Shown here: positions 36,999 to 45,536 of the stretch, piece after piece
Layout of the letters: each line of letters opens with the position of its first letter
Numbering within the stretch: the stretch's first letter is position 1
DNA from: Paracidobacterium acidisoli
GTDB lineage: Bacteria; Acidobacteriota; Terriglobia; Terriglobales; Acidobacteriaceae
Assembly: GCF_003428625.2 (NCBI RefSeq)
Contig: NZ_QVQT02000002.1
Location: 469,026 to 533,025, forward strand
Reading direction: 5' to 3'
Length of the DNA stretch: 64,000 nucleotides
Program-made: the position numbers and the translations under genes
The notes under the pieces: model-generated
What the model was told of the DNA's origin: nothing
What the model saw: the letters and a program-made list of their open reading frames with translations, nothing else
Database searches by the model: none

Positions 36999-38385
36999 AG
37001 CAGCCAGCAATAAAATCGCGCTGATCGGCGGAGGAGGAGTACGTACTCCACTCGTCATCTTCGGTATTCAGGAATCGGCTCAGGCCCTGCACGCCGACGA
37101 GCTGGTCCTGTTTGACCCTGATGCCGAGCGCGTCCGCATTATGGCCGATCTTGGCCGAGGCATCGTAGCTCGCGAAGGCGGAAGTCTGCGTATTCGCATT
37201 GCTGCGTCCGCTGAGGACGCCATCGCCGGCGCCGGATTTGTTCTCAGCAGCCTTCGCGTAGGCGGCATTGCCTCTCGCGCGCAGGACGAACGTATCGCTC
37301 TTGCGCATGGCTATCCTGGTCAGGAAACTACCGGCCCCGGCGGCTTTGCCATGGGCCTTCGTACGGTGAATGCATCGATCGGTTATGCGCGTCTGATGGA
37401 AAAGCACAGCCCCGACGGCTGGCTGATCAACTTCACCAATCCCGCCGGTATGATCACGCAGGCAATCTCCCATCACACCGGGGTGAAGGTTGTCGGCATC
37501 TGCGACACTCCGATTGAGTTGTTTCATCGAATCGCAACGGCACTTCAGGCGCCGCCGGAGCGCGTCCGCTGCGATTACATGGGGCTCAATCATCTGGGCT
37601 GGGTGCATCGAATCCGGCTCGATGGGAAAGATGTATTGCAGGATCTGCTTGGAGACAACCGCGCACTGGGAGAGCTCTATCCCGGCAACCTCTTTGATCC
37701 TGATTTATTGAGAAGCCTTCAGATGCTTCCCACCGAATACCTCTATTTCTATTACTGCCGCCGCCGGGCTTTGGCGAATCAGCGCGCGGCTGGCACCACA
37801 CGGGGCGAAGAAGTGGCGCGTCTGAATGAACGGCTTCTGGCTGAGCTGGCGGGATATCTGCAGTCCGGACAGATAAAAGAAGCCATCGCTGCCTATACTG
37901 CCTATCTCAATCAGCGATCAGGCTCTTATATGAAGCTGGAAGCGAGCGCAGGTTCGGCCTTTGACGAAAAAGTTGATCCGGAGCAGGATCCTTTCCGTAC
38001 GGCTACCGGCTACCATCGCATCGCGCTCGATGTTATGAATGCCTTAATCGGTGCAACACCGCGGCGAATCGTGGTCAATGTCCCCAACCGCGGCGCCATT
38101 ACAGATATCGGAGATGAGGACATCGTGGAAGTACCCTGTACGATCTCCGATAACAGCATTCAGCCCGAGGCATGCGGAGCTCTGCCCGAAGCAGCGCGTG
38201 GTCTGGTTCTCTCCGTCAAGGCCTACGAGCGCGCCGTGATTCAGGCGGCGCTGTCAGGCTCCGCATTGACCGCACGGAAGGCCATGCTGCTTTATCCGCC
38301 CATTGGAGAATGGGAGCCGTCTGAGACATTGTTGGAGGACATTCTTAAAGACAGCTCCACCAGACAGAATTTTGGTCATCCCTGA
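36991..38385 (+). CDS. GH4-family 6-phospho-glycosidase (NAD+ and metal dependent)
   Basis: This 464-residue protein has a Rossmann start (IALIGGGGVRTP, residues 9-20) and GH4 marks: GQETTGPGG (110-118), NFTNPAG (148-154), the metal-binding Cys in CDTP (171-174) and GLNHLGW (198-204). GH4 enzymes cleave 6-phospho-glycosides by oxidising C3 with NAD+, eliminating across C1-C2, and reducing again, which allows both anomers and unusual leaving groups. The sequence looks closest to 6-phospho-beta-glucosidases. There is no PTS gene in the window, so the phosphate must come from the adjacent kinase. The ATG overlaps the kinase stop by eight bases. Confidence 0.9.
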   Translation: MSKAASNKIALIGGGGVRTPLVIFGIQESAQALHADELVLFDPDAERVRIMADLGRGIVAREGGSLRIRIAASAEDAIAGAGFVLSSLRVGGIASRAQDERIALAHGYPGQETTGPGGFAMGLRTVNASIGYARLMEKHSPDGWLINFTNPAGMITQAISHHTGVKVVGICDTPIELFHRIATALQAPPERVRCDYMGLNHLGWVHRIRLDGKDVLQDLLGDNRALGELYPGNLFDPDLLRSLQMLPTEYLYFYYCRRRALANQRAAGTTRGEEVARLNERLLAELAGYLQSGQIKEAIAAYTAYLNQRSGSYMKLEASAGSAFDEKVDPEQDPFRTATGYHRIALDVMNALIGATPRRIVVNVPNRGAITDIGDEDIVEVPCTISDNSIQPEACGALPEAARGLVLSVKAYERAVIQAALSGSALTARKAMLLYPPIGEWEPSETLLEDILKDSSTRQNFGHP

Positions 38386-38522
38386 GCCGAAGGAGACTTT
38401 GATACGCACAGGATGCCCGGATTAGTTGCTGTGCTATTCTCCGGATAATTACACGAGCAAACTCCCGTTCTTAACCGCAGACTTTCGTTCAGGAGTTATT
38501 TGTTGCTGAGGGAGCATTCTCC

Positions 38523-39530
38523 ATGCCTGTTCGCCTGAAAGATATCGCCAGAGACCTTGGGGTTTCCGTCGTTACCGTCTCAAAGGTTCTGCGTGGCAGC
38601 AGCGACATCGGAGAAAAGACCCGCAACCGCGTATTGAAGCGCATGCGGGAGCTGGACTATCGGCCGAATCTTATGGCTCGCGGACTCGCCAGCGGCCGTA
38701 CCTATACGGCGGGCCTGGTTGTTCCTGACCTTGTACAACCCTATTTCGCGGAGCTTGCAAAGGCCATCAGCGGCGTTCTTCGTACTGCAGGCCGCGCGCT
38801 CATTTTGACCAGCTCTGAGGATGACCCGCAGATCGAGCATAGTGAGATCCGAACTCTCCTCTCACGCGGAGTCGATGTTTTACTGATTGCTTCCTGCCAG
38901 AGGAACCTCAAAAACTTCTACAGGCTCGGCGATCAGCACGTTCCCTATATATTGCTGGACCGCAACTTCCCGCAGCTAGCCGCGAACTTCGTGGGCATCG
39001 ACGACTTTCGCGCAGGTGAAATTGCCACCGATCATCTGCTCCAGTCCGGCCGCAGACGCATCGCCCACATCGCCGGCACACGCATTCATCCTTCTCTCGA
39101 GCGTCTGCGTGGTTATCGGCAGGCCCTTACAAACTGCAACCTGGCTCCGCCTGAAAGTTATGTGATCATGCACGATCATCTCGAGGAGAAAGGCGACGCG
39201 GTGGGCTATCGGAGCATGCAGGATCTTCTGCGCCTGAAGAAGAAGCCGGACGCGGTCTTTTGTTACAACGACCTCGCCGCCATTGGAGCCATGCAGGCAG
39301 CCGATGAAGCCGGCGTCAGAATCCCCGAAGATATCGCCTTTGTGGGCTGCGGCAACGTCAGCTATTCCACCCATCTCCGCCATCCACTTACCTCAATCGA
39401 TCAGTCGATCCCGGAACTGGGCAGGATCGCCGGCGAACTGGCTCTGTCTCTTGATCAGGATAGCGAGCAGGCCCCGCAGACAGTGTTGCTCGAGCCAAAA
39501 CTGATCGTGCGCAGCTCATCGGCACTTTGA
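38523..39530 (+). CDS. LacI-family transcriptional regulator
   Basis: This 335-residue regulator has an N-terminal helix-turn-helix (RLKDIARDLGVSVVTVSKVL, residues 4-23), the hinge helix YRPNLMARGLASG (47-59) and a periplasmic-binding-protein-like sugar domain. A GAGGGAG ribosome site lies eight bases before ATG. It follows the GH4 gene by 137 bases, probably with its own promoter. Its likely targets are the permease-kinase-GH4 operon and the divergent receptor, where a LacI-type inverted repeat is seen at 34465-34478. Confidence 0.92.
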   Translation: MPVRLKDIARDLGVSVVTVSKVLRGSSDIGEKTRNRVLKRMRELDYRPNLMARGLASGRTYTAGLVVPDLVQPYFAELAKAISGVLRTAGRALILTSSEDDPQIEHSEIRTLLSRGVDVLLIASCQRNLKNFYRLGDQHVPYILLDRNFPQLAANFVGIDDFRAGEIATDHLLQSGRRRIAHIAGTRIHPSLERLRGYRQALTNCNLAPPESYVIMHDHLEEKGDAVGYRSMQDLLRLKKKPDAVFCYNDLAAIGAMQAADEAGVRIPEDIAFVGCGNVSYSTHLRHPLTSIDQSIPELGRIAGELALSLDQDSEQAPQTVLLEPKLIVRSSSAL

Positions 39531-39712
39531 TCCTGTAAATAACAAAAGCCGGGATCTTTCCTTCGCCCTGCTTCCGTGGCATCCCTCTATCTGCAGGCTC
39601 TCCACGCAATACCGCTTTCAGCGGTTGCGCCAACGGCAATCCGGGCCTTACTTCGATGCGTTTGAGCCGGCAGTTTTGCCCGTACCCCTTGTTCAGGCTA
39701 TATTCATAGTGA

Positions 39713-40036
39713 ATGCGTGCACTTTCCACAGTACGGCGGTCACAGTATTCCTGGGCAGGATGGCTCGGGATCTTCTGCATCCTGCTCGTGCTGATGACGG
39801 GTGTGATTCAGGTCACGCATTACCATGCTTCCGGCACCTCCGGTCAGGTCGATCACGATTGCTCGCTGTGCGTTACAGCGCACAACGTGGTACAGGCAGT
39901 CACGCTGATCACTCTGGCTGTCACCTCACAGCCTGTCGCTCCTCTCGTCTCGGAAGCATCCCAGCCGATCCCTCGTCAGCGGCTGATTCTCAAGCTCGCC
40001 AATCGTCCTCCGCCTGTAATTTCTGTTTCCGCATAG
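39713..40036 (+). CDS. Small membrane-anchored His/Cys protein, DUF2946-like
   Basis: This 107-residue protein has one hydrophobic anchor (about residues 14-33) followed directly by THYHASG and then DHDCSLCVTAH. This His/Cys cluster, likely outside the membrane, resembles DUF2946-type proteins often found beside metal-related TonB receptors. The C-terminal 50 residues are Pro-rich and otherwise plain. It lies 47 bases before the receptor gene on the same strand. Metal binding is inference. Confidence 0.6.
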   Translation: MRALSTVRRSQYSWAGWLGIFCILLVLMTGVIQVTHYHASGTSGQVDHDCSLCVTAHNVVQAVTLITLAVTSQPVAPLVSEASQPIPRQRLILKLANRPPPVISVSA

Positions 40037-40083
40037 ACAGAAGTTCAAGTTAGGCCCAATACAACGGATATCGGAGGTCGTAT

Positions 40084-42804
40084 ATGCGCACGTTCGTACG
40101 TGGCGCTGCTTTCTTTCGCTTCTTTTGCCTCTTCTGCGTGGGGTATGCGCTCACGCTTTCTGCTCAGTCCATCAGCAATTCAGGCTCGATCAGCGGTACG
40201 GTAACTGATCCCAGTGGAGCTTTGGTTCCCGGTGCGGCCGTTACCATTCAGAATCCGGTCAGCCAGTATCAGAAAAGCGCCACAACCGACAGCGCAGGAT
40301 ATTTTCAGTTTACGAACGTCCCCTTCAATCCCTATCACCTTACGGTAGTCGCGAAGGGCTTCGGCGCAGCCGTGCAGGACGTCGATGTGCGCTCCGGCGT
40401 GCCGGTGACCGTCCCCATTCACCTCGCGATTTCCGGCGGATCGAGCACGGTGGTGGTCGAAGGCGGCAGCGATCTGGTGGAGAACGATTCCACCATGCAT
40501 ACCGACGTGGATCGAAAGCTGATGGATAAGCTTCCTCTGGAAAGCCAGTCCTCCTCGGTAAGCTCTCTGGTCACGCTCGCATCGCCCGGCGTGGCGGCCG
40601 ACTCGAATGGCATGTTTCACGGGCTGGGAGATCATGCGGAGAACTCGTTCTCTGTCGATGGCCAGCCGATCACCGATCAGCAGAGCAAAGTCTTCTCCAA
40701 TCAGATTCCCTCTTCTTCCATTCAGTCCATTCAGGTCATCGACGGTGCTCCACCTGCTGAGTATGGAGACAAGACGAGCCTGGTCATCCAGGTAACGACT
40801 CGCTCCGGGCAGGGAGTCACCAGGCCAACCGGATCTATCTACAGCTCCTACGGTTCCTTTGGAGCGGCCACGGCCGGCTTCGATCTTAGCTACGGCAAGC
40901 AGAACTGGGGCAATTTCATTGCTCTCGATACCCAGAAGTCCAGCCGGTTTCTCGATCCGCCGGAGTTCACTGTTTTTCATGACAAGGGCAACGAGGAAAA
41001 CGTCTTCGACCGCGTGGACTATCAGGTCCGCCCCGGCGATTCGTTTCACCTGAACCTGAACTATTCGCGATCGTGGTTTCAGACACCCAATACTTATGAC
41101 AATCTGAACATTGGCGTAACCAGTCCAATCGATCCGACACAGTCTGTCGGCGCGACCGATCAGCGGTCGAAGATTGGCACTTTCGATATAGCGCCAAGTT
41201 ATACGAAGCTGCTCAATCAGTACTCGGTACTCAATCTGGGCGTTTTCGTCAGAAAAGATCTGTACAACTACTACCCCAGTGGCAATCCGTTTGCGGACCT
41301 TGGCCCGCCTAACCTTCAGCGGGAAACAATCGGACAGAATCGCTCGCTGCTGAACTATGGTGTTCACGGAGATATCTCCTTCGCAAAGGGTATTCACAAT
41401 GCGAAGGCCGGCGTCATGTATTCGCAGACGCCCCTGCGTGAGAACGACCAGCTCGGCATTGTGGATTACACGCTGAATGCTCCCTGTCTCGATCAGAGCG
41501 GCGCTCCGGTACAGGGTTACAGCTCCCCCTCGCAATGCGCCGGGGCGGGATATGCAGCGAACGGCAGCTTCAATCCCAATCTGCTGCCGTATGACCTCAC
41601 CCGTGGCGGAGGATTGTTCGACTTCAGTGGACGCACAGATGTGAAGGAGCTGGCTCTCTACATCGAGGACCAGATCACCGAAGGAAACTGGCTCTTCAAC
41701 CTGGGCATTCGCGGCGATCTGTATAACGGTCTCACCGTTGCTCGTCAGGCCGAGCCGCGGCTTGGCCTCGCTTACAGCATCAAGCGCACTAACACCGTTC
41801 TGCGCACTTCATACGCGCGTACGCTCGAAACACCGTTCAACGAAAACCTTGTGCTTTCGAATAACGGCTGCAACAGCGACGTACTCGCCCCGCTGCTCGC
41901 CTGCGCCGGTCAGAATAATACGCTGAACCCTGGCTATCGCAATGAGTTCCATGCCGGGTTGCAGCAGGCGCTCGGAAGACACTTCGTCTTCAGTGGCGAT
42001 TACATCTGGAAGTACACACACAACGCCTACGATTTCAGCGTGCTTGGCAATACACCCATTACCTTTCCAATCGAATGGCATAACTCGAAGATTCCCGGAT
42101 TTGCACTGCGGGCTGATCTGACGCAGGTACATAATTTCAGCGCTTATGTGGTGATGTCGTCCGTGGCGGCACGCTTTTTCCCGCCACAGATCGGCGGCGC
42201 GGGCTCTACTGTGGGCGCCAGCGGCCTGCCGTTCCGTATCGATCACGACGAGCGCTACAACGAAACGACTCACATGCAGTATCAGCTGCCTGGAAGATAC
42301 AGCCCCTGGTACAGCTTCAACTGGCGATTCGACAGCGGCCTGGTTGCCGGGTCCGTTCCCTGCTACAACGTCACCGATTCCAACACCAGCTGCGCAGGCA
42401 CGTCAACGACGCTCAATGGAGCGCCGGCGATTGATCTGAGCGGACTGACTGCGGATCAGGAGTTCGAAGCAGGCCTGATGTGTAACGGTATCCGCGCCAC
42501 GCCTACGCAGGCTTTGCCAACTCCCTGCCCTGCGTCTGAGCTGACCTCGAATCTGGTCAAGGTTCCCGCGCCGAATACGGAGGACGACGATAAAAATCCT
42601 CCGCGTATTCAGCCGCGAGATCTGTTTGACATGGCTCTCGGCGAAGACAATCTCTTCCACGGGGACCGCTACAAATGGGGCGCGCGTGTGACGGCCATCA
42701 ACGTAACCAATAAATACGCGCTCTATAACTTCCTTTCCACGTTCAGCGGCACGCATTATGTAACACCGCGCGCCATTACCGGGCAAATTACTTTCTCATT
42801 CTGA
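40084..42804 (+). CDS. TonB-dependent receptor with carboxypeptidase-regulatory N-domain
   Basis: This 906-residue receptor has a signal peptide ending TLSAQ (about residue 28), a CarboxypepD_reg-like domain (GTVTDPSGALVPGAAVTIQN, about 39-100), then a plug: the segment with FSVDGQPITDQQS and IPSSSIQSIQVIDGAPPAEY is a typical plug end. The barrel ends with GQITFSF, a C-terminal aromatic. It is shorter than the Oar-like receptors in this window and its plug differs, so its substrate may differ. The neighbour pattern (His/Cys protein before, tiny membrane protein after) suggests a metal or metallophore, but this is inference. Confidence 0.9.
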   Translation: MRTFVRGAAFFRFFCLFCVGYALTLSAQSISNSGSISGTVTDPSGALVPGAAVTIQNPVSQYQKSATTDSAGYFQFTNVPFNPYHLTVVAKGFGAAVQDVDVRSGVPVTVPIHLAISGGSSTVVVEGGSDLVENDSTMHTDVDRKLMDKLPLESQSSSVSSLVTLASPGVAADSNGMFHGLGDHAENSFSVDGQPITDQQSKVFSNQIPSSSIQSIQVIDGAPPAEYGDKTSLVIQVTTRSGQGVTRPTGSIYSSYGSFGAATAGFDLSYGKQNWGNFIALDTQKSSRFLDPPEFTVFHDKGNEENVFDRVDYQVRPGDSFHLNLNYSRSWFQTPNTYDNLNIGVTSPIDPTQSVGATDQRSKIGTFDIAPSYTKLLNQYSVLNLGVFVRKDLYNYYPSGNPFADLGPPNLQRETIGQNRSLLNYGVHGDISFAKGIHNAKAGVMYSQTPLRENDQLGIVDYTLNAPCLDQSGAPVQGYSSPSQCAGAGYAANGSFNPNLLPYDLTRGGGLFDFSGRTDVKELALYIEDQITEGNWLFNLGIRGDLYNGLTVARQAEPRLGLAYSIKRTNTVLRTSYARTLETPFNENLVLSNNGCNSDVLAPLLACAGQNNTLNPGYRNEFHAGLQQALGRHFVFSGDYIWKYTHNAYDFSVLGNTPITFPIEWHNSKIPGFALRADLTQVHNFSAYVVMSSVAARFFPPQIGGAGSTVGASGLPFRIDHDERYNETTHMQYQLPGRYSPWYSFNWRFDSGLVAGSVPCYNVTDSNTSCAGTSTTLNGAPAIDLSGLTADQEFEAGLMCNGIRATPTQALPTPCPASELTSNLVKVPAPNTEDDDKNPPRIQPRDLFDMALGEDNLFHGDRYKWGARVTAINVTNKYALYNFLSTFSGTHYVTPRAITGQITFSF

Positions 42805-42808
42805 GCTG

Positions 42809-42842
42809 GAGCCGGAGCGGCGCTCGCCGTCTCCGGCTCTTT
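42809..42842 (+). terminator. Terminator after the TonB receptor
   Basis: GAGCCGGAG-type arm at 42809-42817 pairs with CTCCGGCTC at 42831-42839, with inner CGGCG/CGCCG pairing, then TTTC. The stem is long and GC-rich; the T run is short. Confidence 0.6.
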
Positions 42843-42854
42843 CATGCAAACTGT

Positions 42855-43013
42855 ATGGCCAAAGTAAAGATGCTGCACCTGGGCAGTCGAAAACGGCTGC
42901 GGCAGATTCGCTGGAAACGTCCTGAGATCATCCATGCTCTTCTGCTGGCACTTGTGCTGGCCGCCTTCTGCACCTGGCTGGTGTGGTGGGTACAGAAGCT
43001 GCACTTCGACTAA
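42855..43013 (+). CDS. Predicted 52-residue single-helix membrane protein
   Basis: An open frame of 53 codons from ATG 42855 to TAA encodes a basic N-terminus (several Lys/Arg up to about residue 23) and one hydrophobic helix (IIHALLLALVLAAFCTWLVW), then QKLHFD. The positive-inside pattern fits a small inner-membrane protein. No good ribosome site is visible and a terminator-like hairpin precedes it, so expression is uncertain. It sits between the receptor and the convergent permease gene. Confidence 0.45.
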   Translation: MAKVKMLHLGSRKRLRQIRWKRPEIIHALLLALVLAAFCTWLVWWVQKLHFD

Positions 43014-43035
43014 GAAACCATCGCGCTGACTGGGA

Positions 43036-43962
43036 TCAGTCCCGAATGCGTGGATTCACGACCATATAGAGGACATCCGTGAAGAGGTTGACCAGCACAT
43101 AGGTCAGTCCGACAGCAAGGATACATCCCTGAAGAAGCGGGTAATCCCGATTGGAGATGGCCGATACCGTAAGGCGTCCGATGCCCGGCCAGCTGAAGAT
43201 AGTCTCCGTAACAATAGCTCCCGCCAGCAGAGCGCCGAACTGAAGGCCGACCAGCGTAACGATCGGAATCAGCGCGTTATGCAGAGCGTGCTTATACACG
43301 ACCGTGCGCTCCGGTAATCCCTTGGCGCGCGCCGTGCGAATGTAGTCCTGCCCCAGTTCTTCCAGCATTGCAGTGCGCACCATGCGAGTCAGAATGGCCG
43401 CAAGCGCAGTCCCCATCGTAATTGTGGGCAAAATCAGATGCGACAGATCGCCTGCTCCGCTGACCGGCAGCCATCCCAGTTTGATGGAGATGAGCAGAAT
43501 AAGGATCGGTCCCGATGCAAAGCCTGGTATGGACAGCCCAAGCAGGCTCACCACTCCGATGCTCTGGTCCTGCCATCGATTACGGCGCAGCGCCGCAGCG
43601 ACTCCGGCAGGAATGGAAAGCAGCATCCCCAGCAGCACAGAAGCTGCCGTCAGCTCCGCCGTATAAGGATAGCGCGTCAGCACGAGGTGAGCGACAGAGT
43701 CGTTGAGCCGGATCGAGCGGCCGAAATCGCCGTGAAGAACCCGCATCCAGTAATGCACGTACTGGTGGCCCAAAGGCTGATCCAGCCCGTATGCATGACG
43801 CAGCGCGGCAATGTCCGTGGTGCGCGCACCTTCGCCCAGCATCTGCTCGACCGGATCACCAGGGACAAGATGAATCAGCAGAAACACGACGGACACCACA
43901 AGCCAGAGCACAGGCAGGGTCCAGGCAAGGCGCTGCAGCAGCGCTTTAAGAAGCTTTGGCAT
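43036..43962 (-). CDS. DppB/OppB-type ABC transporter permease
   Basis: This 308-residue protein has six membrane helices and the classic DppB pattern: an N-terminal helix with HLVPGDPVEQMLG, LHGDFGRSI, the EAA-type coupling loop around ARAKGLPERTVVYKHALHNA, and FSWPGIGRLTVSAI near the end. Such permeases pair with a DppC partner, two ATPases and a binding protein to import peptides or nickel. None of those partners lies in the window. It is coupled to the upstream CNNM/CorC gene by a one-base TGATG overlap. Confidence 0.88.
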   Translation of the reverse strand: MPKLLKALLQRLAWTLPVLWLVVSVVFLLIHLVPGDPVEQMLGEGARTTDIAALRHAYGLDQPLGHQYVHYWMRVLHGDFGRSIRLNDSVAHLVLTRYPYTAELTAASVLLGMLLSIPAGVAAALRRNRWQDQSIGVVSLLGLSIPGFASGPILILLISIKLGWLPVSGAGDLSHLILPTITMGTALAAILTRMVRTAMLEELGQDYIRTARAKGLPERTVVYKHALHNALIPIVTLVGLQFGALLAGAIVTETIFSWPGIGRLTVSAISNRDYPLLQGCILAVGLTYVLVNLFTDVLYMVVNPRIRD

Positions 43963-45326
43963 CAGCCGGCTTTCTCCGTCACCGACTGCGTCGCCAGGTT
44001 TTCGATGCGTACTTTGCTGATACGATGGCCGCTCATTTCGAGCACAGTGAGCCGCCGGCCATCGTACTCAATGCTCTCGCCGCCTTCAGGAATGCGTCCG
44101 AGACAGGTCAGCAGAAATCCCGCCAGCGTTTCGACGCCGCTTTCTCGCGGAAGATGCCAGCGCATCTGCGTCTCCAGATCGCGCAGGTTCACGCTGCCAT
44201 CCAGCACCATGCCGCCGCCGGCTGTCGTAAGAACGGTGCGCGCAGCAATATCGAACTCATCCTCTACCTCGCCAATCAGCTGCTCGATGGCGTCCTCTAC
44301 GGTGACCAGGCCAACCGTCGAACCAAACTCATCGACGACGATTGCAAGATGACGGCGGCGCTGCTGAAATTCATGCAGCAGGTCCGGCACCGGCTTCGTT
44401 TCAGGAACCACGAGGATTTCGCGCATCACCTGATTCAGGCGTATGTCGCTGAAGGGCGCGCTGGCGAAGCGGGTTTTGGCGGAGGCCCGGAAGTGCATCA
44501 GACGGCTGACATCCTTGGAATAGACCACGCCGATAATGTACTCAGGACCACGAGCCGGATCATAAACAGGAATGCGGGAGTGAAGCTCCTCGACAATGCG
44601 GGCGCTGGCTTCTTCGACCAGCATATCAATCGGCAGCGAGAAGATACGCCGGCGCGGCGTCATAATCTCGCGCACCACTACGTGATTGATCTCGACGGCT
44701 CGATGAATGAGCGCTTCCTGAAATTCGGGAAGAATACCCATGCGGCGCGCGGCGGTGGCCATCAGTTTCAGCTCTTCCGGGGAGTGCACGGCATTTTCGT
44801 AAGCCATAGGAGCACGAAAAATGCGCAATACCAGCTCCGCTGAGCGATTCATTAAGCGAACGATGGGCCGGGTAAGACGAATGAACGCATCCATCGGGCC
44901 CGAGATGCCCACTGCCATCTGCTCTGCACGGCGCAGCGCCAGGGATTTCGGCACCAGCTCGCCAAGCAGAACGTGAAAGTATGTGATGAACGCAAACGCA
45001 ACCACAACCGCCGCCAGATGCGCGTAGACACGCGAGTGCGGCAGCACGCGCAGCCAGGGCTCAAAGATCTCCGCAACCACCGGCTCGCCGATCCAGCCAA
45101 GAGCAAGGCTGCACAGCGTTACCCCAAGCTGAACCGCGGGAAGAAAGTCGCCAAGATTCTCCTGGAGCCGGCGCACGGCGCGCGCCCCAGGATGGCGCTG
45201 CGCAATCAGCTGCTCGATCCGGGTCTCCCGCACGCTGACCAGCGCGAACTCGGCCGCCACGAAGAAGCCATTGGCCAGAATGAGCACCACGATGGCAACG
45301 CCATGAAAGAGAAGAAATTCCGACAT
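43962..45326 (-). CDS. CNNM/CorC-family membrane protein with CBS domains
   Basis: This 454-residue protein has a DUF21 (CNNM) membrane domain in about residues 1-180, two CBS domains (about 205-330, around REIMTPRRRIF and LAIVVDEFGSTVGLVTVEDA) and a C-terminal CorC_HlyC domain. Family members are magnesium/cobalt efflux or sensing proteins; the name hemolysin for this family is historical. The start is ATG 45326 (MSEF); a TTG at 45335 in frame is less likely. The stop overlaps the DppB gene start. Confidence 0.9.
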   Translation of the reverse strand: MSEFLLFHGVAIVVLILANGFFVAAEFALVSVRETRIEQLIAQRHPGARAVRRLQENLGDFLPAVQLGVTLCSLALGWIGEPVVAEIFEPWLRVLPHSRVYAHLAAVVVAFAFITYFHVLLGELVPKSLALRRAEQMAVGISGPMDAFIRLTRPIVRLMNRSAELVLRIFRAPMAYENAVHSPEELKLMATAARRMGILPEFQEALIHRAVEINHVVVREIMTPRRRIFSLPIDMLVEEASARIVEELHSRIPVYDPARGPEYIIGVVYSKDVSRLMHFRASAKTRFASAPFSDIRLNQVMREILVVPETKPVPDLLHEFQQRRRHLAIVVDEFGSTVGLVTVEDAIEQLIGEVEDEFDIAARTVLTTAGGGMVLDGSVNLRDLETQMRWHLPRESGVETLAGFLLTCLGRIPEGGESIEYDGRRLTVLEMSGHRISKVRIENLATQSVTEKAG

Positions 45327-45484
45327 GTGCTTCAAAGTCTAGAGCATTTCCTGACTCTGGCGCATCGGGTTATTCCATATATGCGTTCAGAAAAGCAGGG
45401 GAAACGTTGCTCAGAAGACCATATCTGTGCGGAATGGCAGTGCGGCTGTAGAAAAGCCGGGAGGAATGTACTACGGGAAAGCTG

Positions 45485-45517
45485 CTCCCTGGCTCTCTGT
45501 GCCGGAGAACCAGGGAG
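45485..45517 (-). terminator. Hairpin downstream of the glycerophosphodiesterase gene
   Basis: CTCCCTGG (45485-45492) pairs with CCAGGGAG (45510-45517), extended by inner TCTC/GAGA pairing. On the minus strand it is followed by CAGCTTTCCC, a weak T tract. It lies 20 bases after the gene end. Confidence 0.5.
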
Positions 45518-45536
45518 TTTCGCTCCTTGAACAGGT

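Noticed and set aside
43962-45326. Calling the CNNM/CorC protein a hemolysin
   Set aside because: The name comes from a historical annotation; the domains point to ion transport or sensing, with no toxin feature.
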